Assembly: GCF_002847445.1 (NCBI RefSeq)
Contig: NZ_CP025430.1
Span: 3,654,501 to 3,718,500, forward strand
Length of the DNA stretch: 64,000 nucleotides
Origin: Paracoccus zhejiangensis
GTDB taxonomy: Bacteria > Pseudomonadota > Alphaproteobacteria > Rhodobacterales > Rhodobacteraceae
Reading direction: 5' to 3'
The translations under genes and the position numbers were made by a program. Positions 39,922 through 48,553 of this stretch are shown here, one piece after another (within the stretch, counting starts at the first letter, position 1; each line of letters opens with the position of its first letter). Below the pieces are notes generated by a model. It was not told the DNA's origin. It did not search any database and saw only the letters and a program-made list of their open reading frames with translations.

Positions 39922-40629
39922 ATGGACGACAGGCTGATCGTGGCGCTGGACGTGCCGAATGCGATTGCGGGGTTGGAACTGGCAGGGAAGCTGGGCGATT
40001 CCGTCAGTTTCTACAAGATCGGTTTGGGGATGCTGACCGGGGGTGGGCTGGCGCTGGCCAACGAGCTGAAGGAGGAGCATGGCAAGCGCATCTTCCTGGA
40101 CATGAAGCTCTATGACATCGGCGCGACGGTCGAGGCGGCGGTGCGCGGGCTGGCGCAGTTCGATCTGGATTTCCTGACCGTCCATGGCGATCCGCACGTG
40201 GTCCGCGCGGCCAAGGAGGGCGCGGCGGGCAGCAATACGAGAATTCTGGGCGTGACCATCCTGACTTCGCTCAATCGCGCCGATCTGGATGCCGGGCTGA
40301 TCCTGCCGGGTGACATTCACGAGATCACCGTGGAACGGGCCGCGCGCGCCTTTGACGCGGGCGCGGACGGGATCATCTGTTCACCGCGCGAGGCGGCGGC
40401 AATCCGGGCCCTGCCCAATGCGGGGCTGATCGTGACCCCCGGCGTGCGGCCCGCGGGGGCTGATCTGGGCGATCAGAAGCGGGTCGAAACCCCGGCCAGC
40501 GCCATCGCTGCGGGGGTCGATCACATCGTCGTCGGTCGCCCGATCTGGAAAGCCCCGAACCCGCGCGCGGCGGCCGAGGCGATCCTGGCCGAGATGGCCT
40601 CGCCGCAGGCCGTCCATCCGAACGGCTGA
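39922..40629 (+). CDS. pyrF: Orotidine 5'-phosphate decarboxylase
   Basis: A 235-residue enzyme that converts OMP to UMP, the last step of pyrimidine synthesis. It starts LIVALDVPNA, has the catalytic DMKLYDI (D60, K62, D65) and the phosphate-binding end VTPGVRP...DHIVVGRPI. AGGAGG precedes the ATG. It is divergent from clpB. Length and motifs are normal. Confidence 0.97.
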   Translation: MDDRLIVALDVPNAIAGLELAGKLGDSVSFYKIGLGMLTGGGLALANELKEEHGKRIFLDMKLYDIGATVEAAVRGLAQFDLDFLTVHGDPHVVRAAKEGAAGSNTRILGVTILTSLNRADLDAGLILPGDIHEITVERAARAFDAGADGIICSPREAAAIRALPNAGLIVTPGVRPAGADLGDQKRVETPASAIAAGVDHIVVGRPIWKAPNPRAAAEAILAEMASPQAVHPNG

Positions 40630-40705
40630 CGCCCTTCGGGCAATCCGCAGTTGACCGCCACGGCCACCGCCTGCCACCTTCCCGACACCATGCGGAGGGC
40701 GGGCG

Positions 40706-41425
40706 ATGGATCAGGATCTGTCAGGCATCAGGCAGCGGGCCGAGAATGATCTGGTCCTGTCCTTCCTCGCCGTGCGCCGGGCCATCGGCCTGTTGGGGCT
40801 GTTCCTGCCATTGGCGCTGATCGCATATGGCATCCTCAGCGGCGAGGGCATCCGGGGCAGCCTCTCGTCCTATTACTACTCGCCCATGCGCGAGATCTTC
40901 GTCGGCACGCTCTGCGCGCAGGCGGTGTTTCTGTGGAGTTACGAGGGCTATCGCCCCGTCGAGGCTAACTGGCTGACCGACCGCAATCTGTCGCGGGCTG
41001 CGGCCCTTGGTGCGGCCGGGATCGCGCTTTGGCCGACCATACCCGAGCCGGGCGCGCCGGAGGTGGTCTGCACGTTGACCCAGTGCGTCTTCGGCCTGCA
41101 ATTCACCCGCGTGGTGCATTTCGCTGCGGCCCTGCTGTTCTTCGGGGCAATGGCCGTCACCTTCGTCTGCCTCTTCACCCGCGGTGACGACGGCGAACCG
41201 CTGAAGCGCGGCGCGAATCGCATCTATCGCGCCTGCGGCTGGATCATCATCGCCGCCTTGCTGCTGATCGGGCTGGTGCAGTTCACGCCGCTCGGGTCTG
41301 ATCTTGAATCATGGAACCCGGTCTTCTGGCTCGAAGTGCTGGCCAGTGCCGCCATTGCCACAAGCTGGTCGGTCAAGGGTCGCAGGCTGCAAACCGTGGT
41401 GCGAGCGATCGCCGGGGTCAGGTGA
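40706..41425 (+). CDS. Uncharacterised six-helix membrane protein
   Basis: A 239-residue protein with about six transmembrane helices. A loop after the first helix reads GSLSSYYYSPMREIFVG. This SSYYxxxMRxxFVG motif recurs in uncharacterised bacterial membrane proteins, where tyrosines and the arginine are conserved. GGAGGGCGGGCG precedes the ATG. It follows pyrF at 76 bases but has its own ribosome site and no functional link that I can see. Confidence 0.75.
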   Translation: MDQDLSGIRQRAENDLVLSFLAVRRAIGLLGLFLPLALIAYGILSGEGIRGSLSSYYYSPMREIFVGTLCAQAVFLWSYEGYRPVEANWLTDRNLSRAAALGAAGIALWPTIPEPGAPEVVCTLTQCVFGLQFTRVVHFAAALLFFGAMAVTFVCLFTRGDDGEPLKRGANRIYRACGWIIIAALLLIGLVQFTPLGSDLESWNPVFWLEVLASAAIATSWSVKGRRLQTVVRAIAGVR

Positions 41426-41848
41426 TCAGCCGAGGTGGAGCGCCGATCTGATCCAGCCGCGGAAGGCCGGAACCGAAAGCGGATGGGCCAGATAGTCGGC
41501 AATCGGCATCATCCGCCATTCCTGCCCCTCGTCGCCAAAGCGGATCGCGGCGATCTCGGCCTCGGTGATGGTGCCAACCAACAGCCAGGAGGACAGGCCG
41601 GGGCGCGACATCGAGGGAAAGGCCCGCGCTGTCAGCCGCTCGGGCGGTAGCGTCAGGCCGTATTCCTCGAAAAGTTCGCGTAGCCCGCATTCCATCGGCG
41701 TCTCGTTAGCCTCGCGACCGCCGCCGGGCAGGTCCCAGTGACCGGGAAAGGGGATGCTGTCGATCTCGTCGCGCAGATGGGTCAGCATGTCGCCGTCACG
41801 GGTCAGCAGAAGCTTCGTCGCGGCGAAGTCGTCCTCAGCTTCAGTCAT
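41426..41848 (-). CDS. NUDIX hydrolase
   Basis: A 140-residue NUDIX protein. The Nudix box is GGGREANETPMECGLRELFEEYGL, matching GX5EX7REUXEEXGU. It hydrolyses a nucleoside diphosphate linked to another group; the exact substrate is unknown. Its start overlaps the upstream NfeD-like gene by 8 bases, so it belongs to the SPFH-NfeD operon. Confidence 0.9.
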   Translation of the reverse strand: MTEAEDDFAATKLLLTRDGDMLTHLRDEIDSIPFPGHWDLPGGGREANETPMECGLRELFEEYGLTLPPERLTARAFPSMSRPGLSSWLLVGTITEAEIAAIRFGDEGQEWRMMPIADYLAHPLSVPAFRGWIRSALHLG

Positions 41849-42116
41849 TGTCGTTGATGTCGCGGTCCCAGACCCGGACCTGATCCTTGCGCACCCCGGC
41901 GAGGCGGCGCAGCAGATACCAGATCAGCCCCGAGAGGATCGCGGTCACGACCAGCGCCATCGGCAGACCGCCGGACCAGAGACCGATCAGCAACACCAGC
42001 CCCATGAGCGCGACGGCGATGGCGACGCCCAGAAACGCCCATGCCGGCACCAGCAGTTCCAGCAGCGCCAGAACCAGCGCCGCAATCAGCCAGAGCCAGC
42101 CGTTCTCCCAGTTCAT
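41841..42116 (-). CDS. NfeD-like membrane protein
   Basis: A 91-residue protein with two to three helices (WLWLIAALVLALLELLVPAWAFLGVAIAVALMG split by short polar turns). A short soluble tail KDQVRVWDRD follows, which is less than a full NfeD OB-fold. NfeD proteins pair with stomatin/SPFH proteins, as here: its ATG overlaps the SPFH gene stop by four bases. The pair is thought to organise membrane protein quality control. Confidence 0.87.
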   Translation of the reverse strand: MNWENGWLWLIAALVLALLELLVPAWAFLGVAIAVALMGLVLLIGLWSGGLPMALVVTAILSGLIWYLLRRLAGVRKDQVRVWDRDINDND

Positions 42117-43003
42117 TTGCGCGCCCCTGTCAGCAGGCGGAAGGCATCCGTGAAGCTGTCGAGCGCGGCGGCGGGCAGGATCACCGTCTGCTTGCCGCTG
42201 CCTTGCCCCACGGTGGTCAGCGCCTCGACTTGCTTCATCGCCACCTGGTATTGCGCAGCTTCTAGCCCGCCCTTGGCGATGGCCTCGGCGATAGCGGTGG
42301 TGGCAAAGGCCTCGGCCTCGGCCAGGATTCGCTTGGCCTTGGCCTGCTGTTCGGCGGCATAGAGGTCGCCGTCCGCGGCCAGTTCGGTGGCGCGGCGGCG
42401 CCCCTCGGCCTCGGTCACCTGCGCGCGCCGGGCGCGCTCAGCGTTCAGCTGTTGCAGCATGGCGGCGCGGGTGGCCTCGTCCAAGTTCACGTCGAGGATC
42501 TCGGCCCGGGTGACCTCGATGCCCCAGTCATCGACGATATTGGCCAGCGATTCGCGGATGCGTTCGATCAGATGGGCGCGGTTCGACTGGACCTGATCCA
42601 GCTCCATCGTGCCGATTTCCGAGCGCACGATGCCGGCGACCGTGGTCGAGATGGCGGCGTCCACGTCGCGGATGCGGTAGACGGTCTTTTCCGGCTCGAT
42701 GATGCGATAGAATACCGAGGTTTCGACCTGCACCAGCACGTTGTCGGCGGTGATCGCGTCCTGCCGCGTGGTCGGCAATTGCCGCTCGAGGATCGAGATC
42801 TTGTGCGCCACCCGGTCCAGATAGGGGACGATGAAGTTGATCCCCGGCCCCAGAACCGCACGCAGCCGGCCAAAGCGCTCGACCACGTATTTCTCGGATT
42901 GCGGCACGATGCGAACGGCCTTGCTGACGGTAACGAAGATGACGATCGCCAGAACGATCAGCGCGATGTTCTGGGTCAAAAGGCCGATGAGCTGTTCTTC
43001 CAT
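42113..43003 (-). CDS. SPFH-domain stomatin-like protein (QmcA type)
   Basis: A 296-residue membrane-anchored protein. An N-terminal helix (LIGLLTQNIALIVLAIVIFV) is followed by the SPFH domain (VRIVPQSEKYVVERFGR, DNVLVQVETSVFYRI) and a long coiled coil rich in A, E and R. It ends in a hydrophobic region. ATG at 43003 is preferred; a TTG one codon earlier is less likely. It is the first gene of the SPFH-NfeD-NUDIX set. Confidence 0.92.
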   Translation of the reverse strand: MEEQLIGLLTQNIALIVLAIVIFVTVSKAVRIVPQSEKYVVERFGRLRAVLGPGINFIVPYLDRVAHKISILERQLPTTRQDAITADNVLVQVETSVFYRIIEPEKTVYRIRDVDAAISTTVAGIVRSEIGTMELDQVQSNRAHLIERIRESLANIVDDWGIEVTRAEILDVNLDEATRAAMLQQLNAERARRAQVTEAEGRRRATELAADGDLYAAEQQAKAKRILAEAEAFATTAIAEAIAKGGLEAAQYQVAMKQVEALTTVGQGSGKQTVILPAAALDSFTDAFRLLTGARK

Positions 43004-43039
43004 CAAGATATCCTGTGACTGGTAAAGTTACGGCCGCGA

Positions 43040-43906
43040 TTACTCGGCGGCATAGGGACGGCGCGCGGCACCGCCGGCATCGAGCGATGACAGGGTGCGG
43101 ATCACCCGCGCGATGCGGGCGGCGAAATCGTCGAAATCGGGGCGCTTGGTGATCGTCGCCTCGTCCATGTAAAGCCGGCGGTCTATCTCCAGCTGCACCA
43201 CATGGATATTGCGCGCCGGCTGGCCATAGGTGGCGGCGATATAGGCGCCCGAGAAGGGCGAGTTGCGCCGCACCCGCCAGCCTTCGGCCTCGCAGGCGCT
43301 GGCGATGGCATCGGTGACGCGGGCCGAGGCCGAGGCGCCGTGGCGGTTGCCCAGCACGATATCGGGGCGCGGCGCGGTCAGGTGGTTCAGCGCGTCATGC
43401 GGCATGGAATGCATGTCGATCAGCACCGCCTTCCCGAAGCGCGTCCGCGCCTCATCGATCAGCGCCCGCAGCGCGGCGTGATAGGGGCGCCAATAGGCGT
43501 TCAGCCTGCGTTCGGCTTCGGACTGGCTGATTGGTGCATGATGGATGGCGCGGCCCTGCGAGACGACGCGGGGAATCACCCCCAGCCCGGCCATGGTGCG
43601 CTGGTTCAGCGGCGCGCGCGGGGTACCGCGGACCACCAGCGGGTCGATCTCTTCGACGCCGCGGTTGAGATCGACCATGGCGCGCGGATAACCGGCGCTG
43701 AGCGTGACCGCCCCCATCTCGGGCGCGCAGGCGATGATCTGGTCAACAAAGGCATCCTCGGAGGAGCGCAGCAGGTTCAGCGGTAGCCGGCTCGATTCGA
43801 GGAACCAGTCGGGATAGATGCGCCCCGAATGCGGCGACCCGAAGATCACCCCGCTCTGCCAATGCCGCGGGCGGGTCACCGTGAAGGCCGTGCCGGTTTC
43901 GCTCAT
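43040..43906 (-). CDS. N-formylglutamate amidohydrolase
   Basis: A 288-residue hydrolase of the FGase family. It has SPHSGRIYP near the N-terminus and IDMHSMPHDAL with metal-binding histidines, then LGNRHGASA. The enzyme splits N-formyl-L-glutamate in the five-step histidine breakdown route (HutG-like); some homologues have other peptides as substrate. No hut genes are adjacent. It is divergent from tRNA-Val. Confidence 0.9.
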   Translation of the reverse strand: MSETGTAFTVTRPRHWQSGVIFGSPHSGRIYPDWFLESSRLPLNLLRSSEDAFVDQIIACAPEMGAVTLSAGYPRAMVDLNRGVEEIDPLVVRGTPRAPLNQRTMAGLGVIPRVVSQGRAIHHAPISQSEAERRLNAYWRPYHAALRALIDEARTRFGKAVLIDMHSMPHDALNHLTAPRPDIVLGNRHGASASARVTDAIASACEAEGWRVRRNSPFSGAYIAATYGQPARNIHVVQLEIDRRLYMDEATITKRPDFDDFAARIARVIRTLSSLDAGGAARRPYAAE

Positions 43907-43977
43907 CCGGTTCAGATCCGTTTCTTTGCCTGCCCTTCTTCTCTATATAGAGGTTTGGAAATCCGCGCCAATACCAC

Positions 43978-44006
43978 TTGAAACCCCCGGATCACCCCTA
44001 TATAGG
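43978..44006 (+). promoter_or_regulatory. Promoter of tRNA-Val/rpmJ transcript
   Basis: TTGAAA (43978-43983), a 17-base spacer and TATAGG (44001-44006) lie about 65 bases upstream of the tRNA. The -10 lies in the palindrome CCTATATAGG. A second palindrome, CTCTATATAGAG (43941-43952), is placed to give a -10 for the divergent N-formylglutamate amidohydrolase gene. Confidence 0.5.
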
Positions 44007-44069
44007 CATCCGGACCGACGCGATTTCGGCTGGATCACCCAAGCGGGGCTGGCAGAATCACCAAGGTAG

Positions 44070-44144
44070 GGGCGGTTAGCTCAGCGGTAGAGCACTACGT
44101 TGACATCGTAGTGGCCACTGGTTCGATCCCAGTACCGCCCACCA
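44070..44144 (+). tRNA. tRNA-Val (anticodon GAC)
   Basis: GGGCGGT pairs with ACCGCCC as the acceptor stem. The D arm is GCTCAGCGGTAGAGC. The anticodon stem CTACG/CGTAG carries the loop TTGACAT, giving anticodon GAC for valine. The T arm is CTGGTTCGATCCCAG with the invariant TTCGA. CCA is encoded at 44142-44144. Structure is complete. Confidence 0.97.
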
Positions 44145-44218
44145 TATTCGCGCCCCCGGAGGACCGGGGGCATTTGTTTTAACGGCGCCGTCGCGGCGCC
44201 CTCAGCAGGAGAAGACCG

Positions 44219-44344
44219 ATGAAGGTTGTCAACTCGCTCCGGTCGCTGAAGAACCGGCACCGCGACTGCCAAGTCGTGCGTCGCAAAGGCCGGATCTACG
44301 TGATCAACAAGACGAACCGCCGTTTCAAGGCCCGCCAGGGCTGA
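44219..44344 (+). CDS. rpmJ: 50S ribosomal protein L36
   Basis: A 41-residue ribosomal protein ([17 protein letters not shown].. to ..NRRFKARQG). It is the zinc-ligand-poor form: only C17 is left of the classical four-ligand pattern, as usual in alphaproteobacteria. CAGGAGAAG precedes the ATG. It lies 75 bases after tRNA-Val and is followed by its own terminator, so it forms a short transcript, perhaps with the tRNA. Confidence 0.95.
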   Translation: MKVVNSLRSLKNRHRDCQVVRRKGRIYVINKTNRRFKARQG

Positions 44345-44372
44345 GCCGCGGATCGCGCCAGACGACGAATGG

Positions 44373-44397
44373 ACCCGCCCTTGCCGGCGGGTTTTTT
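44373..44397 (+). terminator. Rho-independent terminator of rpmJ
   Basis: ACCCGCC (44373-44379) and GGCGGGT form a stem around CTTGCC, followed by TTTTTT. It is a strong classical terminator right after rpmJ. Confidence 0.92.
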
Positions 44398-44420
44398 CAT
44401 GACTGGCGCTGACCTTTGCC

Positions 44421-44942
44421 ATGACCCAGCCTGACGTCGTGATCCGCCGCCATCGGACCGGACCCGTTCGGTCTTTCGCGGCCTATTCGCCCTGCGAGGC
44501 CTATCGCTATGTCCTGTCGCGGCGATGGGCGGCGGGGCCGGCACTGCTTTACGTCATGTTGAACCCCTCGACCGCGACCGAGTTTGCCAATGACCCGACC
44601 ATCGAGCGCTGCGAGCGCCGGGCGAGGGCACTGGGATATGCGGGGCTGGGCGTGGTCAACCTGTTCGCCTATCGCGCCAAGCGTCCGGAAGACCTGATGC
44701 GTGCCGAGGACCCGGTCGGCCCGCTGAACGAAGCGGCGATCCGCTTGGCCCTCCGCCGCGCCGACGGGGTGCTCTGCGCCTGGGGTTCCCATGGCAGTCA
44801 TCGCGGACAGGACGCAAGGCTGCTGTCGCTGCTGCGGCAATCGGGCCGTCCGTTGCTGCATCTGGGGCTGACCAAGAGCGGCGCGCCCCGTCATCCGCTT
44901 TACGTCGCCTATGCGCGCTCACCCGAGGCTTGGACCGGTTAA
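44421..44942 (+). CDS. DUF1643 domain protein
   Basis: A 173-residue protein with the DUF1643 pattern: YVMLNPSTATEFANDPTIERCERRARALGYAGLGVVNLFAYRA-type core (in parts: LNPSTA, DPTI, NLFAYRA) and the later VLCAWGSHG. It is soluble and of unknown function. In other bacteria the family is met both as a housekeeping gene and in mobile elements. Here it starts 24 bases after the rpmJ terminator. Confidence 0.88.
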   Translation: MTQPDVVIRRHRTGPVRSFAAYSPCEAYRYVLSRRWAAGPALLYVMLNPSTATEFANDPTIERCERRARALGYAGLGVVNLFAYRAKRPEDLMRAEDPVGPLNEAAIRLALRRADGVLCAWGSHGSHRGQDARLLSLLRQSGRPLLHLGLTKSGAPRHPLYVAYARSPEAWTG

Positions 44943-45005
44943 CCCATTCTTAAGGAACGACTTAGCCGGTATCCGATTCCTTGGTAGGGTGGAGGTGCGG
45001 CCCGG

Positions 45006-45941
45006 ATGCCGCGCCTTGTTCTGGGTATCATCATGTTAATGATTGCCGGGTTGATCGGCCTGATGCTGGTCGGTGTGGCCGTGGATCTCGGCATCGCGGC
45101 CAATGGGTCGCCGTCTGACGAGGACGAAGGCGATGATCCGCAGGCTGCGCTGCCGGCCGGTCCGGGCGAGGGGGAGGAAGCTCTCGAGTTTGCCCCCGAC
45201 GGACTGCAGATCGGCACCGAGTTCTTCGACGCGATGATGGGCGATGGAGCCGATGATCTGCTCGAGGGGCGCGAGGGCGCCGATGATCTTCGCGGTGGCC
45301 AGGGCGATGACACGCTGCGTGGCGGCGATGGCGATGACTGGATCCAGGGCGAATCGGATTTCGGCCCCGGCGGAGACGATCGGCTGGAGGGCGGGACCGG
45401 CGATGACCTTCTGGCCGGGCAGGGCGGTGATGACACCATCCAGGGCGGCGCCGGCGCCGACAGCATTCAGGGCGGCGACGGCGATGACCTGCTGGAAGGT
45501 GGCGAAGGCCGTGACTGGGTCGACGGCGGTGCCGGCAATGACCGTCTGGTGTCCGGACCGGGTGAGGACGATCTGACCGGCGGGGCCGGTGACGACCTGC
45601 TAATCGGCAATGACGGGGTTGAGACCAGTTGGCTGCACGGTGGGTCCGGCAATGACACATTGGCCGCCGGCGCAGGTGATTTCGCCGAGGGGCAGGAGGG
45701 CGATGATGTCTATATCGTCCATCCGGGCGATGGTCCGCTGCCGGTGATCGCCGGTCTTGACGGCAGGGCCGACCGGCTCGAGCTGCAACTACCCGACGAG
45801 ATGGAGCGGGCAGTGGTTGATCTAGCCGATGCGCATGATGGCGGGTTGTTGCTGCGGGTGAATGGCACCGCAGTGGCCAGGCTTGTAGGTGCGGTACATG
45901 TCGATGGCCTGCAGGTTCAGGTTCATCAGCGCGAGGTTTGA
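45006..45941 (+). CDS. Membrane-anchored RTX-type calcium-binding protein
   Basis: A 311-residue protein. Residues 1-32 are a single hydrophobic helix (LVLGIIMLMIAGLIGLMLVG) that could anchor it or act as an uncleaved signal. An acidic linker follows. About ten GGxGxDxLx repeats (residues about 78-225) form a calcium beta-roll, with units such as GGQGDDTLRGGDGDDW. A C-terminal globular part ends it. RTX proteins are usually sent out by type I systems without an N-terminal helix, so this layout is atypical. No type I transporter genes are nearby. Confidence 0.85.
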   Translation: MPRLVLGIIMLMIAGLIGLMLVGVAVDLGIAANGSPSDEDEGDDPQAALPAGPGEGEEALEFAPDGLQIGTEFFDAMMGDGADDLLEGREGADDLRGGQGDDTLRGGDGDDWIQGESDFGPGGDDRLEGGTGDDLLAGQGGDDTIQGGAGADSIQGGDGDDLLEGGEGRDWVDGGAGNDRLVSGPGEDDLTGGAGDDLLIGNDGVETSWLHGGSGNDTLAAGAGDFAEGQEGDDVYIVHPGDGPLPVIAGLDGRADRLELQLPDEMERAVVDLADAHDGGLLLRVNGTAVARLVGAVHVDGLQVQVHQREV

Positions 45942-46222
45942 TTGGCTGCCAGCAGTTTGCGCAGTGAAGCATATAGCGCCGGATCCGAAGCGTGGCATTG
46001 TTGCGCCGGATGGCGTCGGGCTTGACGCTCTGCGTATGGACCGGTCTACCGTTCGGCCTTCTGCAGCGTGATCGGCGGTACGGCCGAAAACACTTTCCTT
46101 TCCACCGGTTTTTGCCTATCCACCGCCAGTCCGCTGGGTGATTCTGGCGGCACACTCCATGGGCCTTGCTGGACGACATCCCGGCCTGCGCCATAACCCT
46201 TTGATCCGAAAAGGAGACCCCG

Positions 46223-46492
46223 ATGTCGATCACGGTTGAAGAGAAGAACAAGGTCATCAGCGAATTCGCCACCAAAGCCGGCGATACCGGTTCGCCCGAA
46301 GTTCAGGTTGCGATCCTGACCTCGCGCATTTCCACGCTGACCGAGCATTTCAAGACCCACAAGAAAGACAACCACAGCCGCCGTGGCCTGCTGATGATGG
46401 TCGCGCAGCGCCGCAAGCTGCTGGACTATCTGAAGGGCAAGGACGAGGCCCGTTACCAGGACCTGATCAAGCGCCTCGGCATCCGCCGCTAA
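46223..46492 (+). CDS. rpsO: 30S ribosomal protein S15
   Basis: An 89-residue ribosomal protein ([16 protein letters not shown].., ..[15 protein letters not shown].., ..[20 protein letters not shown]..) of normal length. It binds the central domain of 16S rRNA. AAAAGGAGACCCC precedes the ATG. The 281 bases upstream hold no gene that I can support. In other bacteria the rpsO leader is autoregulated; I could not recognise a known fold here. A terminator follows directly, so pnp is not next to it. Confidence 0.97.
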   Translation: MSITVEEKNKVISEFATKAGDTGSPEVQVAILTSRISTLTEHFKTHKKDNHSRRGLLMMVAQRRKLLDYLKGKDEARYQDLIKRLGIRR

Positions 46493-46514
46493 GCGCCCGG
46501 TCTTTCCGGTTTCG

Positions 46515-46544
46515 AACGCCCGTGCCGAAAGGTGCGGGCGTTTT
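46515..46544 (+). terminator. Rho-independent terminator of rpsO
   Basis: AACGCCCG (46515-46522) and CGGGCGTT (46535-46542) form an 8-base stem with TTTT beyond. It ends rpsO. Confidence 0.9.
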
Positions 46545-46556
46545 GCTTTGGCGGTG

Positions 46557-47495
46557 TCAGGCGAACAGCCGGCGGGTCAGCCGCCCGTCGATCAGCGCCA
46601 GACCGGCGGCAATCATCAACACGCCCAGAAAGTGCGCCGCCCCCAATGATTCGTTCAAGAATAACCAACCGAGCAGGATGGCCGAAACCGGGACGAGGAA
46701 GGTGACCAGCGACAGGTTGGTGGCGCCGGCGCGGGCAAGAATGCGGAAATAGAGCACATAGGCCAGCCCGGTGCAGATCACCCCCAGAAGGATCACCGAC
46801 AGCCAGACCGTGCCCGGGACCTCGGCGCCCGGCAGCCCGTCCACGGCCAGCATCACCGGCAGCAGGATCAGGGTCGAGCCGCTGACCATGCCGGCGCTGG
46901 TGGTGATGGGATCGACGCCCATGCGGCGGAAGCGGCGGCCATAGGTGCCGGCAAAGGCATAGGAGATCGCGGCGCCGAGGATGGCCAGCTGCGGCAGCAC
47001 GGCATGGCCAAGCCCGGCCAGCGTGTCGAGTCCGATCATCACCGCAACTCCGCCAAGACCGAGGACCACGCCCATCAACTTGGCCGGGGTCGCAGCCTCG
47101 TCGCTGAGAAAGGCCGAGGTGACGATGACGGTCCAGAGCGGCGTGGTTGCGTTGAGGATCGAGGCCAGACCCGAGGGGATTGCCGTCTGGCCCCAGACGA
47201 TCAGCCCGAAGGGCACCACGTTGTTCAGAAAGCCCATGACCAGAAACGCGCCCCAGATGGCCGGGTCACGCGGCAGGCGCGCGCCGCTCAAGGCCACGAC
47301 CAGCCACAGCACCACGGCCGCCACGCCGACGCGCAGGGTGACAATGGTGAGGACCGGCAGCCCGGTGACGGCAATGGCGATCAGGAAGAACGAGGCGCCC
47401 CAGATCAGCGACAACAGCAGAAGCTGGGCCCATTCAGCCTTGCCCATCTGCACGTCGATGGTGGCCGCCGGGGCGGCGATACGCGGGCGGTTCAT
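46557..47495 (-). CDS. DMT-superfamily transporter (EamA)
   Basis: A 312-residue membrane protein with ten helices in two EamA repeats. It has SLIWGASFFLIAIAVTGLP at the start and PVSAILLGWLFLNESL in the second repeat, the usual EamA glutamate site. Members export amino acids or other small metabolites. The ATG at 47495 follows the peroxidase-related gene by 10 bases, so they share a transcript. M17 is another start. Confidence 0.9.
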   Translation of the reverse strand: MNRPRIAAPAATIDVQMGKAEWAQLLLLSLIWGASFFLIAIAVTGLPVLTIVTLRVGVAAVVLWLVVALSGARLPRDPAIWGAFLVMGFLNNVVPFGLIVWGQTAIPSGLASILNATTPLWTVIVTSAFLSDEAATPAKLMGVVLGLGGVAVMIGLDTLAGLGHAVLPQLAILGAAISYAFAGTYGRRFRRMGVDPITTSAGMVSGSTLILLPVMLAVDGLPGAEVPGTVWLSVILLGVICTGLAYVLYFRILARAGATNLSLVTFLVPVSAILLGWLFLNESLGAAHFLGVLMIAAGLALIDGRLTRRLFA

Positions 47496-47505
47496 CTGGG
47501 TCGGC

Positions 47506-48084
47506 TCACGACCGGCCCAGCATGTAGAATTCGTCGTTGGGGCGAATGTCGCCGGCGTTCACCAGCCGGTTCGACATGCCGAAGAACGCGGCGATGGCGG
47601 CGATGTCCCAGATCTCGTCCGGGGTGAAGCCAGCCGCCTCCAGCGCCTGATGATCGGCATCGGTGATGGACTGGGCGTCCAGCGTGACCTTTTCGGCATA
47701 GGCCAGCATGGCGCGCTGCCGGTCGGTCAGATCGGCCTTGCGCCAGTTCACCGCCACCTGGTCGGCGATATGCACGTTCTTGGCCCGGATGCGCAGGATG
47801 GCGCCATGCGCAACCACGCAATACTGGCATCGGTTCAGCCCGCTGGTGGCGACCACGATCAGCTCGCGCTCGGCCTTCGACAGGCCTTCGTCGCTGTCCA
47901 TCAGCGCGTCGTGATAGGCGAAGAAGGCGCGGAACTCGGCCGGGCGATGGGCCAGCGCAAGGAAGATGTTCGGGATGAAGCCCGATTTCTCGGAGACCTT
48001 GGCGATGGCCTCGCGCAGGTCCTCGGGCAGGCTTTGCAGATCGGGAATGGCGAAGCGGCTGATGGGATGGGTGTCTTGGGTCAT
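47506..48084 (-). CDS. Peroxidase-related enzyme (AhpD/carboxymuconolactone decarboxylase fold)
   Basis: A 192-residue all-helical protein. It has SGLNRCQYCVVAHG, where the CxxC pair and histidine are the redox centre of AhpD-like proteins. The pattern fits the uncharacterised peroxidase-related enzyme family (TIGR01926). ATG at 48084 follows AAGGAGG. It is the first gene of a two-gene operon with the EamA transporter. Confidence 0.9.
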   Translation of the reverse strand: MTQDTHPISRFAIPDLQSLPEDLREAIAKVSEKSGFIPNIFLALAHRPAEFRAFFAYHDALMDSDEGLSKAERELIVVATSGLNRCQYCVVAHGAILRIRAKNVHIADQVAVNWRKADLTDRQRAMLAYAEKVTLDAQSITDADHQALEAAGFTPDEIWDIAAIAAFFGMSNRLVNAGDIRPNDEFYMLGRS

Positions 48085-48553
48085 GGGGGCCTCCTTCGCG
48101 GGCAGATTGCGCCAGTTCATTCCCGGATGGAAGACGGGGCTGACGGCGACACTGCCAGAGGACGGGGTGCCGCGGGCGCGAGGAACGGGCGTCTCATTCG
48201 GCCAGGCTACTCGCCCTGACCTGCCGGCCAGATTCAGCCTGCCGCAGCGTCACCCGCGAGGGCGCGATCAGCAGAAACTGGCATGAATGGAAATGTGCTG
48301 TCATAATAGACCTATGACAATTTGAGCGTACAGGAATTGACTGGAATTTCCCTGACGAACACGACCGGGACGAGGGAAAGGTTTCACGAGGCTGGCCGCG
48401 CGCGAAGGTGTGGTCAGTGCCGGGAACCCACCCGGAATTACTTGTTAAAACTAAACATATCACTGACCAACCCTCGGCGCTTGCAACGGCCATAACCTCG
48501 GGAAGGGGCCAATTGAGCTGAACGAGTAGTCAGCCGATAGCAGAACAGAACAG
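48085..48553. other. 469-base intergenic region with a 7-base inverted repeat
   Basis: No gene is supported here. TGTCATA (48299-48305) and TATGACA (48313-48319) make a perfect inverted repeat with a 7-base spacer. A short stem CCGGG-AACCCA-CCCGG follows at about 48420-48435, then an AT-rich stretch ACTTGTTAAAACTAAACATA. The region must hold the promoter of the LytTR gene and of the divergent peroxidase-related gene. Confidence 0.6.

Noticed and set aside
45230..45660. Tandem DNA repeat or CRISPR-like array
   Set aside because: The regular pattern comes from the RTX protein repeats and follows codons; there are no constant spacers.
45942..46222. Small gene or known leader structure before rpsO
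   Set aside because: Short frames here lack ribosome sites, and I could not build the rpsO autoregulatory fold by eye.
48194..48493. Possible 99-residue minus-strand gene in the LytTR upstream gap
   Set aside because: No ribosome site, odd composition and overlap with the inverted repeat; no family likeness.
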